Positions 29,896 to 38,763 of a stretch of DNA of 64,000 bases are shown here, in pieces. Every line of letters starts with the position of its first letter. Position 1 is the first letter of the stretch. Position numbers and translations under genes: made by a program. This stretch comes from Alphaproteobacteria bacterium (lineage in GTDB: Bacteria; Pseudomonadota; Alphaproteobacteria; Caulobacterales; Hyphomonadaceae), in contig WGLW01000044.1 in assembly GCA_016125405.1 (NCBI GenBank), positions 1 to 64,000 of the forward strand, written 5' to 3'. A model generated the notes under the pieces. It made no database searches. It saw only the letters and a list, made by a program, of their open reading frames with translations, and was not told the DNA's origin.

Positions 29896-31767
29896 ATGTC
29901 CGCTGAAGCCGCCTCCGCCACTGAAATCAAGGCCGAGAATACCGCGAAACGCAGGGGCAAGCCCAAGGCGCATAGCGCCCTGCGCGTCGTGGACGGGATC
30001 CGGATCGATCCCTCGCGGGACGCCCTCCTGACCGATTTCGGCAAGAAGACGCTTGAGGACCGCTACCTCCTGCCCGACGAGTCGTTCCAGGGCATGTTCG
30101 CCCGAGTCGCGACCGCCTATGCCGACGATAGCGCCCACGCGCAACGGATTTACGACTACATCTCGAAACTCTGGTTCATGCCGGCGACGCCCGTGTTGTC
30201 CAATGGCGGGGCCGATCGCGGCCTGCCGATTTCCTGCTTCCTCAACACCGTTTCCGATTCGCTCGACGGGATTGTCGAAACCTGGAACGAGAACGTCTGG
30301 CTGGCCTCGAACGGCGGCGGCATCGGGACGTATTGGGGCTCGGTGCGCTCGATCGGGGAGAAAGTCGGCCAGAACGGACAGACGTCGGGAATCATCCCGT
30401 TCATCCGGGTGATGGACTCGCTGACGCTGGCGATTTCCCAGGGCTCGCTACGGCGCGGCTCGGCCGCCTGCTATCTCGACATCCACCATCCGGAAATCGA
30501 GGAGTTCCTTGAAATCCGCAAGGCGGCCGGCGACTTCAACCGGAAATCGCTGAACCTGCACCACGGCATCAACATCACCGACGAATTCATGGAGGCTGTC
30601 CGTCAGGATCTGCCCTTCGGGCTGCGCTCGCCGAAAACGCAGGAGATCATCAAGGAAATCCCCGCCCGCAAGCTGTGGCAGAAGATCCTCGAGCTGCGCA
30701 TGGCGACAGGCGAGCCCTATCTGATTTTCTCCGACACCGTGAACAACGCCATGCCGGCGCACCAGCGGCAGCTGGGCTTCAAGGTGCGTCAGTCCAACCT
30801 GTGCTCGGAGATCATGCTCCACACGGGGCTCGACCACCTTGGCAACGACCGCACGGCGGTGTGCTGCCTGTCATCGGTCAACGCCGAGAAGTTCCTGGAA
30901 TGGAAGGGCGAAGAAGGCTTCCTGGAAGACGTCTTCCGCTTCCTCGACAACGTGCTTGAGGACTTCATCAAGCGGGCGCCGCCGGAGATGGCCCGGGCGG
31001 TCTATTCCGCCCAGCGTGAACGGTCGGTCGGCCTGGGGCTCATGGGGTTCCACTCCTTCCTGCAATCGCAGGGCGTGCCGATGGAATCGGCGACGGCCAA
31101 GGCATGGAACAACGCCATGTTCAAACACATCCGCCGTGGCGCGGATGCGGCTTCCGTGAAGCTGGCGAAAGAGCGGGGCGCTTGTCCGGACGCGGCCGAT
31201 TGCGGCGTCATGGCTCGCTTCAGCCACAAGCTGGCGATCGCGCCGACAGCCTCGATTTCGATCATCTGCGGCGGCACGTCGGCAGGCATCGAGCCGATCC
31301 CCGCCAACATCTACACGCACAAGACGTTGTCCGGTTCGTTCTCGGTCAAGAACCCCTACCTGGAAGCGGTGCTGGAAACGACCGGCAACAACACGCCAGG
31401 GGTCTGGAGTTCGATCCTCGAGCGCGAAGGCTCGGTCCAGCATCTCGATTTCCTGTCGGAACACGAGAAGCTGGTGTTCCGCACCGCCTTCGAGATTGAT
31501 CAGCGCTGGATCATCGAGCTGGCGGCTGACCGGACGCCTTATATCTGCCAGTCCCAGTCGCTGAACCTGTTCCTCGCGGGCGACATCGAGAAGTGGGACC
31601 TGCACATGCTGCACTGGACCGCCTGGGAGAAGGGCCTGAAATCCCTTTATTACTGCCGGTCCAAATCGGTGCAGCGGGCCGCTTTTGCGGGATCGGACCG
31701 GGAAAGCGCCAGCTCTGCAGCCAAGGCCGAGCGGACTGACTATGAGGAATGTCTGGCCTGCCAGTAG
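29896..31767 (+). CDS. nrdA: Class Ia ribonucleoside-diphosphate reductase, alpha subunit
   Basis: A 623-residue R1 subunit that reduces ribonucleotides to deoxyribonucleotides. Catalytic residues are present: Cys114 in PISCFLNT and Cys323/324 in AVCCLSSV (one of which is the redox partner), Asn301-Cys303-Glu305 in NLCSEI as the thiyl-radical site, a Tyr pair in LYYCRSK for radical transfer, and the C-terminal shuttle CLAC. It starts directly at the catalytic barrel: the roughly 90-residue N-terminal ATP-cone of E. coli NrdA is absent. An NrdR-like box precedes it, and a terminator follows. Confidence 0.95.
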   Translation: MSAEAASATEIKAENTAKRRGKPKAHSALRVVDGIRIDPSRDALLTDFGKKTLEDRYLLPDESFQGMFARVATAYADDSAHAQRIYDYISKLWFMPATPVLSNGGADRGLPISCFLNTVSDSLDGIVETWNENVWLASNGGGIGTYWGSVRSIGEKVGQNGQTSGIIPFIRVMDSLTLAISQGSLRRGSAACYLDIHHPEIEEFLEIRKAAGDFNRKSLNLHHGINITDEFMEAVRQDLPFGLRSPKTQEIIKEIPARKLWQKILELRMATGEPYLIFSDTVNNAMPAHQRQLGFKVRQSNLCSEIMLHTGLDHLGNDRTAVCCLSSVNAEKFLEWKGEEGFLEDVFRFLDNVLEDFIKRAPPEMARAVYSAQRERSVGLGLMGFHSFLQSQGVPMESATAKAWNNAMFKHIRRGADAASVKLAKERGACPDAADCGVMARFSHKLAIAPTASISIICGGTSAGIEPIPANIYTHKTLSGSFSVKNPYLEAVLETTGNNTPGVWSSILEREGSVQHLDFLSEHEKLVFRTAFEIDQRWIIELAADRTPYICQSQSLNLFLAGDIEKWDLHMLHWTAWEKGLKSLYYCRSKSVQRAAFAGSDRESASSAAKAERTDYEECLACQ

Positions 31768-31804
31768 CTGATTAGCTCGTACGAATTGTTGCGTTGCACA
31801 ACGA

Positions 31805-31832
31805 AAGCGGTCCCTCCGGGGCCGCTTTTTTG
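31805..31832 (+). terminator. Rho-independent terminator after nrdA
   Basis: The stem AAGCGGTCCC / GGGGCCGCTT with a three-base loop (TCC) is followed by a run of T residues, 38 bp after the nrdA stop. It separates nrdA transcription from the following genes. Confidence 0.85.
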
Positions 31833-32018
31833 CAATGAGCTACTCACAGGGCCGGATTGTCGCACTTGACCCTGCGCGTTAAGGTTCCGGACGCCAAGCG
31901 AGGCGAAATAGTGACCAGAAGGTGACCGGAAGGAACGAAAAACCGTTATTCCCGTTATGGGATTGTAAATCGGGCAGATGGAGCCTGATCCCACCCAGTA
32001 AAACGGCGAGCATGTAAG

Positions 32019-32768
32019 ATGGTCGTGAGTCTTGCAGGTAGCATGGTGGTTATGTCCTGCCTCGGGTGCACCGGGTTGGGGGCAAATGCGTCCGATGTGA
32101 TCAACGTCGACGTGGGCCCCGTGACGGGCGAACAGAGCTTCCAGACGCAGAACCAGTATCAACCGGTCGACCCCGTCGCTGGCGCCGAATTCCGGCTGCC
32201 GCTCAAGGTCGGCAACGACTTCAGCCCCTCCAACTGGGCCCAGCCGGAGCAGGCGGCCCGATTCAAGGAACTGGACCTTTCAACCCCGCTGTCGATGCGG
32301 ATGCAGCCGGGTGACAACATTTCGGCGGAGGTCGCCTTTGGCGCGTCCGGCGAGCGCACCGGGCTCGGCCTCGACTTTCAGGTTGCGCCGCGGGCCCAGA
32401 TCCAGAGCAATCGGGCCGGCAATAACATCGCCAATGTCGGCGGTGAGGTTCGCCTGGGCCAGGGTCTCGCGGACCGCGACCTGCGGAACACCGATTTCAG
32501 GCCGCCGGCTTGGTATTTCTTCGTCGGCGCCGACAATCAGGCTCTGATGTGGAACTTCGCGGACAAGCAGAGCGTCACGGGTGTCGCCCTGCGCGATCAG
32601 GTGACCGTCGGCGACATGCAGGCGGGTATGGCCTGGTCCACCTCCCGCGGCGGACAGATGTCGCTTGGCCTGGTTGAACGCAAGCTGTCGTTCACGGACA
32701 TCGCCGGGGACCATGACGTGTCGACCCGGGAACGGTTCGCCGCGTTTAGCTTCACAATCAAGCGATAG
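32019..32768 (+). CDS. Exported protein of unknown function between nrdA and nrdB
   Basis: A 249-residue protein that I cannot assign. A hydrophobic leader ends near LGANAS, so it is exported. The mature part has Ser/Asn-rich strands, PLSMRMQPGDNISAEVAFG, and ends in strand-like segments GMAWSTSRGGQMSLGLVERKLSF and FAAFSFTIKR. The pattern suggests a small beta barrel or outer-membrane protein. ATGs at 32043 and 32052 are alternative starts; 32043 has CAGGT upstream. It has its own terminator and is flanked by the nrdA terminator, so it is a separate unit. Confidence 0.72.
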   Translation: MVVSLAGSMVVMSCLGCTGLGANASDVINVDVGPVTGEQSFQTQNQYQPVDPVAGAEFRLPLKVGNDFSPSNWAQPEQAARFKELDLSTPLSMRMQPGDNISAEVAFGASGERTGLGLDFQVAPRAQIQSNRAGNNIANVGGEVRLGQGLADRDLRNTDFRPPAWYFFVGADNQALMWNFADKQSVTGVALRDQVTVGDMQAGMAWSTSRGGQMSLGLVERKLSFTDIAGDHDVSTRERFAAFSFTIKR

Positions 32769-32793
32769 CTGGCCCGGTCCCCCGCAGCTTCGC

Positions 32794-32820
32794 AAGGCGC
32801 CCTTTGGCGCCTTTTCTTTT
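32794..32820 (+). terminator. Terminator after the unknown exported gene
   Basis: A perfect eight-base stem AAGGCGCC / GGCGCCTT with loop CTTT is followed by TTCTTTT, 25 bp past the stop codon at 32768. Confidence 0.88.
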
Positions 32821-32980
32821 GTGCGCCAGAACGAGGGAAAATCGCTGCGGATACCGCCGCGTTCCCCTGCAAATCGCTCAAACTGTTGTGGATCGCCAAG
32901 GCGCCAGGTCTGGCGCGCTGGCGGCAAGGCGTCAGACTCCCCTTCCACCGTTTGCCGTTTCGAGTGTTGATGGGTCGTGC

Positions 32981-33026
32981 GTCAAGATATGGTCTTGCGA
33001 CGATCCGTTAACACTACATATGGTAA
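32981..33026. promoter_or_regulatory. Paired NrdR-like boxes upstream of nrdB
   Basis: Two AT-centred palindromes lie about 30 bp apart: CAAGATATGGTCTTG (32983-32997) and ACACTACATATGGTAA (33011-33026). The second fits the NrdR consensus well and the first only loosely. Paired boxes about three helical turns apart are typical for NrdR. The second ends 37 bp before the nrdB ATG. Confidence 0.6.
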
Positions 33027-33063
33027 TCGTTCCGTCAGTTGAATGCCGCGGAGGGAAGATCAG

Positions 33064-34134
33064 ATGTCCGAATCGAACACCGCCAAGACAGGACCGGCCG
33101 GGGCTGAGGCCAAGGGTGATGGCGGCCGATCGGGCCTGCTCACGTCATCCTTTTCCTACAAGCCATTCCGCTATCCGTGGGCCTACGATTTCTGGAAACG
33201 CCAGCAGCAGATTCACTGGATGCCGGAGGAAGTTCCACTCGGCGAGGATTGCAAGGACTGGGCGTCTCGTCTGTCGGATCAGGAGCGGAATCTCCTGACG
33301 CAAATCTTCCGCTTCTTTACCCAGTCCGATGTCGAGGTGAACGACAACTACATGGAGCGTTACGCTCGCGTCTTCAAACCGACCGAAGTGAAGATGATGC
33401 TGTCGGCGTTCTCCAACATGGAGACGATACACATCGCGGCGTACGCGCTTTTGCTCGAGACGATCGGCATGCCGGACAGCGAGTTTTCGGCGTTCATGGA
33501 ATACAAGGCCATGGCCGACAAACACGACTACATGCAGAAATTTGACGTCGAGTCGGACGAAGACATCCTCAGAACCCTGGCGATGTTCGGCGCCTTTACG
33601 GAAGGCCTGCAGCTCTTTGCGTCTTTCGCGATGCTGATGAACTTCCCCCGCTTCAACAAGATGAAGGGCATGGGTCAGATCGTGACGTGGTCGATCCGCG
33701 ATGAAAGCCTGCACTGCGAAGGCATGATCCGGATGTTCCACGCCTTCGCCGCCGAGACGGGCGCGCTGACCCAGGCGGTGAAGGACGACATCGTCGAGTG
33801 CTGCCGGACTGTGGTTTCGATGGAAGACCGCTTTATCGATCTCGCCTTCGAGATGGGGCCCGTGCAGGGCATGACGGCGGACGATATCAAGGCCTACATC
33901 CGCTACATCGCCGACTGGCGCCTCGGCCAGCTCAAGCTGCCGCCGCTCTATGGCGCCAAGCAGCACCCCTTGCCGTGGCTGTCGGAAATCCTGAACGGGG
34001 TCGAGCACGCCAACTTCTTCGAACAGCGGGCGACCGAGTACTCCAAGGGGGCCACAGGCGGCGAATGGCACGGCGAGGATGGCGTCTGGCCCATGTTCGA
34101 CCGGGCCCAGAAGAAGCCGGCGGCCGCAGAGTAG
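33064..34134 (+). CDS. nrdB: Class Ia ribonucleoside-diphosphate reductase, beta subunit
   Basis: A 356-residue R2 subunit that holds the diiron-tyrosyl radical. The carboxylates and radical site are visible as Asp89 (FFTQSDVEV), Glu120 and His123 with Tyr127 in METIHIAAYALL, and WSIRDESLHCEGM for the second Glu/His pair. The start at 33064 follows CGGAGGGAAG. The N-terminal 25 residues are a flexible Gly/Ala-rich leader, with no ATP-cone. The radical Tyr identifies class Ia. Partner NrdA is encoded 1.3 kb upstream with an unrelated gene between. Confidence 0.95.
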   Translation: MSESNTAKTGPAGAEAKGDGGRSGLLTSSFSYKPFRYPWAYDFWKRQQQIHWMPEEVPLGEDCKDWASRLSDQERNLLTQIFRFFTQSDVEVNDNYMERYARVFKPTEVKMMLSAFSNMETIHIAAYALLLETIGMPDSEFSAFMEYKAMADKHDYMQKFDVESDEDILRTLAMFGAFTEGLQLFASFAMLMNFPRFNKMKGMGQIVTWSIRDESLHCEGMIRMFHAFAAETGALTQAVKDDIVECCRTVVSMEDRFIDLAFEMGPVQGMTADDIKAYIRYIADWRLGQLKLPPLYGAKQHPLPWLSEILNGVEHANFFEQRATEYSKGATGGEWHGEDGVWPMFDRAQKKPAAAE

Positions 34135-34307
34135 GCGCCCTGCAGGCAGGCGAACCGGCCCCGGGGCTCGTTCGTCGCGGGGTAAATTCCGTTACCGATG
34201 GGTGAATCCGCAAGTTTCACGCGGTTGGCCATATTTTTGCACGGCTCGAAACCATATGTTGCGGAAGGACGTTTATACAGACGTTCTTCTCTTCAGGAGA
34301 TTTCGAG

Positions 34308-34622
34308 ATGGCCTCTTCAACCACGACCACCGGCAATGGCGCCACGGCAGGGGCCGCCAAGACGGAATATGAAGCGCTGAAAAACGACGTGAAGGCGCTG
34401 CGGGAAGATATCGCCGCCCTGGCTCAGGACGCCGGCAAGGCTGCGCGCAGCGAAGCCCGGCGTCAGACGGCAAAAGCCGAAAAATACGTGGATGGCGCCC
34501 GCAAGGAAGCCACCGAGTACCGTGACCTCGTCGAGGACAAGGTACGCGATCATCCCTTCGCGGCGATTGGCATCGCGCTCGCCGCCGGGTTCATCGTCGC
34601 GTCCATGGGCCGCCGCCGCTAG
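34308..34622 (+). CDS. DUF883 / ElaB-YqjD family membrane protein
   Basis: A 104-residue protein with an N-terminal Thr/Ala-rich leader, a helical amphipathic region (LKNDVKALREDIAALAQDAGKAA) and a single C-terminal helix (PFAAIGIALAAGFIVASMGRRR). This is the DUF883 arrangement of ElaB and YqjD, tail-anchored inner-membrane proteins that bind ribosomes in E. coli in stationary phase. Ribosome site CAGGAG. It is followed at 46 bp by a related-context membrane gene, as in the yqjD-yqjE pair. Confidence 0.88.
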   Translation: MASSTTTTGNGATAGAAKTEYEALKNDVKALREDIAALAQDAGKAARSEARRQTAKAEKYVDGARKEATEYRDLVEDKVRDHPFAAIGIALAAGFIVASMGRRR

Positions 34623-34668
34623 GTCGTTCGGTCGGGCGTATGACAAGCTGAAGACTGGAACGGGGCCA

Positions 34669-35118
34669 GTGGGCGGGAACATCAGCCACAAGGCAGGGCA
34701 GATCGTTGACCGGGCAAAGGTCATCGCTATCGCCGGCGTTGTAGCGACCTTCTTCGGCTTCGTGGGCGTATTTGCGCTCGCCGCATCGTTTGCCGCGCTG
34801 CTTGCGATTTGGATGCCTTGGCCGGGCGCCCTGGCCGTCACCGCGGTCGCATTCCTGGCCATAACGGCGATCGCCCTTTGGGTCGGAACCAGGCCGGTTC
34901 GATCACAGAGCGACAACGAAGGCGAAGACGAAAACGAGTCCTCGATCGAATCGGCATTCAGCTCCCTGACCGATCTCCCGATGGAGGCGGCGCGGAAGAT
35001 CATTTCCGAACGCCCCATAGCGGCCCTGGCCGTCTTTTCCGGCTTCGGCGTGCTGATCGCTCGGCGGCCGGAAGTCGCAATCCGTCTGGTCGAGCGACTG
35101 ATCGAGCGGTTCACGTGA
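34669..35118 (+). CDS. YqjE-like / holin-superfamily membrane protein
   Basis: A 149-residue membrane protein with a proposed GTG start at 34669, the only reasonable start after the DUF883 stop. Two long hydrophobic helices (about residues 22-50, VVATFFGFVGVFALAASFAALL, and 50-73, WPGALAVTAVAFLAITAIALWV) are followed by an acidic linker with a cluster of Glu, Asp and Ser, then a hydrophobic end. The position after a DUF883 gene matches the YqjE/DUF1469 phage-holin-like partner. The start codon is uncertain because no ATG exists in frame. Confidence 0.7.
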   Translation: MGGNISHKAGQIVDRAKVIAIAGVVATFFGFVGVFALAASFAALLAIWMPWPGALAVTAVAFLAITAIALWVGTRPVRSQSDNEGEDENESSIESAFSSLTDLPMEAARKIISERPIAALAVFSGFGVLIARRPEVAIRLVERLIERFT

Positions 35119-35185
35119 GCAGGCCACCTGCCTGGCCGCCACGACGTTGATTGACCTCGTTCGCCAACCTCTCCATCTTCAGTCG

Positions 35186-36640
35186 ATGACGGGGAAGGGC
35201 ATGTCGCCGGAACAGGCGGTCGATCGCGCAACGGAGCTTTACGAGGCCTCGACCGGCCGATTGCGTGCGGCGCTTGAAGCCTTCATCGCAAAGGGTCGCA
35301 CACCAACGCCGGAGGAACGCCTCCGGGGCGATTTCGCTTATCCGGAACTGCGGCTGACCTACGATCCGGATGGACCGCCGCCGACGATGTCCCGCTCGTT
35401 CGCCAAGCTGGCGGATCCCGGCGTCTATTCCGCATCGATCACCCAGCCGGCTTTTTTTCGCGACTATCTGCTTGGGCAGTTGGAGCATCTCGCGTCGGAT
35501 TATCCGATCCAGCTGGATGTCTGCGCCTCCCGTGCCGAAATTCCCTATCCCTACGTTCTCGATAACGCCGGACACATCGACGCCGAAGCGCTGCCTCCGG
35601 AGGAATTCGCGCGATGGTTTCCCACGCCCCGCCTCGCCTATATCGGCGACGAGGTCGTGGACGGCGAAATGTGGGACGACGAAGGCGTCAAGCCGCTAGC
35701 GCTGTTTGACGGTCCGCGCGTCGACTTTTCGCTTCAGCGGCTGAAGCACTATACGGGGACGCCGTTCGAGCATTTCCAGCGCTACATCCTGTTCACCAAC
35801 TACCACCGTTACGTTGATCATTTCGTGGAGTGGGCGGCCGAGCGCTTGAAACAGCCAGGCCCTTACCGGCGACTGTCCGCGCCCGGCGGCGTGGTGATCG
35901 AGGCCGGAACAAAAAAGGGCGCGCAACTGATCACGGACGGTTCGTGGCGGCGGTTCCAGATGCCGGCCTACCACCTCATGGCCGATGACCAGTCAGGCAT
36001 TACCCTGGTCAACATTGGCGTGGGCCCATCCAACGCCAAGACAATTACCGACCATCTCGCAGTGCTGCGGCCCGAATGCTGGATCATGGTTGGTCATTGC
36101 GGCGGTCTTCGCCATTCCCAACGCATTGGCGATTACGTGCTCGGTCACGCCTATCTGCGTGATGATCACGTGCTGGACAGCGTTCTGGATCCCAGCATCC
36201 CGGTGCCGCCGATTGCGGAAATCCAGGTCGCACTCCAGGAAGCGGCGCGCAAGGTCACGGGAGAAAGCGGCGAGGCGCTGAAGCGCCGGCTGCGTACGGG
36301 AACGGTCATCACCACGGACGACCGTAACTGGGAACTTCGATTCAGCGCCAACTCCACCCGTTTCAACCAGTCGCGCGCTGTGGCGATCGACATGGAAAGC
36401 GCGACGATTGCCGCGAATGGCTATCGCATGCGCGTGCCTTATGGCGTGCTTCTGTGTGTTTCGGACAAGCCGCTTCATGGCGAGATCAAGCTCGCCGGCG
36501 CGGCAAACCGCTTCTACGAGCGGGCGATCGGCGAACATATCCGGATCGGAATCGAGACGATGGAAAGCCTGGCGCGCGAAGGTGGCGCAGCGCTGCACAG
36601 TCGCAAGTTGCGGGCGCTCGACGAGCCGCCTTTCCGTTGA
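35186..36640 (+). CDS. amn: AMP nucleosidase
   Basis: A 484-residue AMP nucleosidase, which cleaves AMP to adenine and ribose 5-phosphate and helps control adenylate levels. The length equals E. coli Amn (484). The N-terminal domain contains TPTPEERLRGDFAYPELR; the nucleoside phosphorylase-like C-terminal domain contains NIGVGPSNAKTITDHLAVLRP, WIMVGHCGGLRHSQ, IGDYVLGHAYLR and AIDMESATIAANGYRMRVPYG (the Asp-Met-Glu-Ser sugar-binding loop). ATG 35201 behind GGGGAAGGG is an alternative start. Stands alone. Confidence 0.93.
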   Translation: MTGKGMSPEQAVDRATELYEASTGRLRAALEAFIAKGRTPTPEERLRGDFAYPELRLTYDPDGPPPTMSRSFAKLADPGVYSASITQPAFFRDYLLGQLEHLASDYPIQLDVCASRAEIPYPYVLDNAGHIDAEALPPEEFARWFPTPRLAYIGDEVVDGEMWDDEGVKPLALFDGPRVDFSLQRLKHYTGTPFEHFQRYILFTNYHRYVDHFVEWAAERLKQPGPYRRLSAPGGVVIEAGTKKGAQLITDGSWRRFQMPAYHLMADDQSGITLVNIGVGPSNAKTITDHLAVLRPECWIMVGHCGGLRHSQRIGDYVLGHAYLRDDHVLDSVLDPSIPVPPIAEIQVALQEAARKVTGESGEALKRRLRTGTVITTDDRNWELRFSANSTRFNQSRAVAIDMESATIAANGYRMRVPYGVLLCVSDKPLHGEIKLAGAANRFYERAIGEHIRIGIETMESLAREGGAALHSRKLRALDEPPFR

Positions 36641-36763
36641 TTCCGCGCCGCGGCTACGGGGCTTAAGCCCCCTGAGTATTTTTTGGGCGCCCATCGACAC
36701 ACCGTCCCAAGCACCGCATGATCTTCGCCAGCGAGACCCGACACGGGCAGCGGGGGAGACAGG

Positions 36764-38212
36764 ATGACTGACGCGACCTTGGAGGCGGCGGCAGGCCAAT
36801 CGCCGGGCGGGGACATGACAAAGGAGGCCCGGGCCCGGACCGGAGGCGTATGGTCGCCACCCGGCTTTTCCTGGGCTCTCTTCGAATTCGGTCGCAACCC
36901 CTACTACTTGCTGATCGTGATCTACGTGTTCCCGCCCTATTTCGCGCGTGTCGTGGTGGGCGATCCGGTGCGGGGGCAGGAGGCGGTGGCGTCAGCGCTG
37001 TTCTGGGCGGGGCTGATCTGTGCTCTGACCGCGCCAGTGCTGGGCGCCATGATGGACCGAAGCGGCAGGCGCAAACCCTTGCTGGCAGTCTTTCTCGCTG
37101 CGATGTGCGCCTGTGCGGTGTCTCTCTGGTGGTCGACGCCGACGGGTCTGGGCGTGGTCGGTACGGTCGCCATACTGACCGGCGCGTTCTGCGCCTACAC
37201 CTACTCGGAAGTCATGCACAACGCGATGTTGCCCCAGGCGGGCCGGCCCGACGCCCTCTCGCGTATTTCGGGCGCAGGGCTCGGCCTCGGCAACGCGGCG
37301 GCGGTGTTGAGCCTTCTGGTTTTCGTGGTCGTGGTTTCGCTTCCGTCGGCCTTTGGGCACACCTCGGCGGAACTGCAGACGCTGGCGCCGCGGGCGCTTG
37401 GCCCGGCCATGGCGGCATGGCTGGCGATCTTTGTCATTCCCTTCTTCATTTTTGTACCCGATGGCGCGCCCGCCGGAGGATCCTGGAGCCGTGCGGCAGG
37501 CGAGATTCTCAGCCTGCGGGCGGTCGGTTCGCTCTTTACCTATATCAGGGGGCTGTTCCGGGAGTTTCCCCAGGCGATGCGGTTTCTGTTCGGCCGCATG
37601 ATCTACGCCGACGGCCTGACCTCGGTGATGGCGATCGGCGGCGTCTACACGTCTGGCGTTCTGGGCTGGAGCCCGGCGGAAGTCGCGCTCTATGCGATCT
37701 ACGGTTCGGTGTTCGCCGCCGTTGGCGGTTTCCTTGGAGGTCAGCTCGACCGGATCATGGGCGCCCGCGCTGCTCTGATCAGCGAACTCTCGGTGTTCGT
37801 GGTGGCTGCAGTGGCGATCCTTTCGATCACCAAGGAATCCATCTTCTTCGGGCTGGTGGCGTCCAATCCTCACGTTCTCAGCGGATCGTTGTTTCCCTCC
37901 ACGTCCGACCTGACCTATCTCGGCTTCGTTGCGGTGCTCTCGTGCTCGCTTACGGCCTGTCTCTCCTCAAGCCGCTACATGCTGGTGACCGTGGCGCCGC
38001 GTCACCGGATATCCGAATTCTTCGGCTTCTTTGCACTGGCCGCAAGCGCAACGGTGTGGATCGGCCCGCTGCTCAATGGGCTGGTGACCCATTTCACGCA
38101 AAACCAGCGGTTGGGCATGTCCACCGCGCTGATCCTGGTGATCACCGGACTTCTGCTCATGATCTTCACGGTGAAGCACAACGGCCGTCCCGGTGACGGG
38201 AAGGGCGCCTGA
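36764..38212 (+). CDS. MFS transporter, UMF1/Atg22-like
   Basis: A 482-residue major-facilitator protein with about twelve helices. The N-terminal FSWALFEFGRNPYYLLIVIYVFPPYF and the motif GAMMDRSGRRKPLL (Asp-Arg-x-Gly-Arg-Arg between TM2 and TM3) mark the UMF1 group, related to vacuolar efflux proteins of fungi. Substrate unknown. The first 25 residues are soluble. The gene lies 123 bp after amn and could be expressed separately. It ends 8 bp before the convergent tadG gene. Confidence 0.88.
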   Translation: MTDATLEAAAGQSPGGDMTKEARARTGGVWSPPGFSWALFEFGRNPYYLLIVIYVFPPYFARVVVGDPVRGQEAVASALFWAGLICALTAPVLGAMMDRSGRRKPLLAVFLAAMCACAVSLWWSTPTGLGVVGTVAILTGAFCAYTYSEVMHNAMLPQAGRPDALSRISGAGLGLGNAAAVLSLLVFVVVVSLPSAFGHTSAELQTLAPRALGPAMAAWLAIFVIPFFIFVPDGAPAGGSWSRAAGEILSLRAVGSLFTYIRGLFREFPQAMRFLFGRMIYADGLTSVMAIGGVYTSGVLGWSPAEVALYAIYGSVFAAVGGFLGGQLDRIMGARAALISELSVFVVAAVAILSITKESIFFGLVASNPHVLSGSLFPSTSDLTYLGFVAVLSCSLTACLSSSRYMLVTVAPRHRISEFFGFFALAASATVWIGPLLNGLVTHFTQNQRLGMSTALILVITGLLLMIFTVKHNGRPGDGKGA

Positions 38213-38220
38213 GCAGAGGC

Positions 38221-38763
38221 CTAGGCGCCAGACCAGGTCACCTGATCGCTCATGCGGGGGCGCAGGTAAAACGTCTGGTGAAGGACGATGCCGTCCTTGA
38301 GAAAGAAACCAAGCGAGCTTTTGTAGTTGTAGCTGATCTCGGCCATGATGACGCTGCCGCCGGTCGGCATGATGCCTGGCTCAAGCTTGACCTTGTCGCC
38401 CATTCTAAGGGGGTCGAGATTCTTGGCCTTGCTCCAGTCGACCCGGGAGACGCCGCTGTCGTCGATGATGCTTGTGACCCGCATCTCAACGCCATCCACA
38501 GCGTAAGGTTCGAACATCGCGCGCGCCGCGTCAAACACGTCGGCAATCTCGTCTGCATCGATTGTGTCGGTTCTGGCGACGAGATCGGCGAGCGAACTGG
38601 CGGTTTCAGTCACCTTGCGATCAGCGCTGATCACCAGCGAAGTCTCTATCGCTCCGAAATAGAGGATCGCCATGAACGGAAGGATAAGCGCGAATTCGAT
38701 GGCCGCGAGACCGCGCGTGTCCGCACCGAATTTCCTGAGCAGCGAAAAAGACGGCCGGCGCAT
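38221..38763 (-). CDS. TadG/TadE-type pilus assembly pseudopilin-like protein
   Basis: A 180-residue protein with a prepilin-like start: a basic leader then RGLAAIEFALILPFMAILYFGAIE (Glu at +5-like position within the hydrophobic helix), as in TadE/TadF/TadG. A globular periplasmic region follows. Minor Tad proteins of this type are processed by the dedicated peptidase and help pilus assembly. It overlaps the upstream tadE-type gene (ATG/TGA). Together with that gene it lies next to, but divergent from, the pilus operon. Confidence 0.85.
   Translation of the reverse strand: MRRPSFSLLRKFGADTRGLAAIEFALILPFMAILYFGAIETSLVISADRKVTETASSLADLVARTDTIDADEIADVFDAARAMFEPYAVDGVEMRVTSIIDDSGVSRVDWSKAKNLDPLRMGDKVKLEPGIMPTGGSVIMAEISYNYKSSLGFFLKDGIVLHQTFYLRPRMSDQVTWSGA

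Noticed and set aside
34135-34307. EcfG-type general-stress promoter before the DUF883 gene
   Set aside because: GAAC and CGTT-like hexamers occur but with wrong spacing (13-14 bp instead of 16-17).
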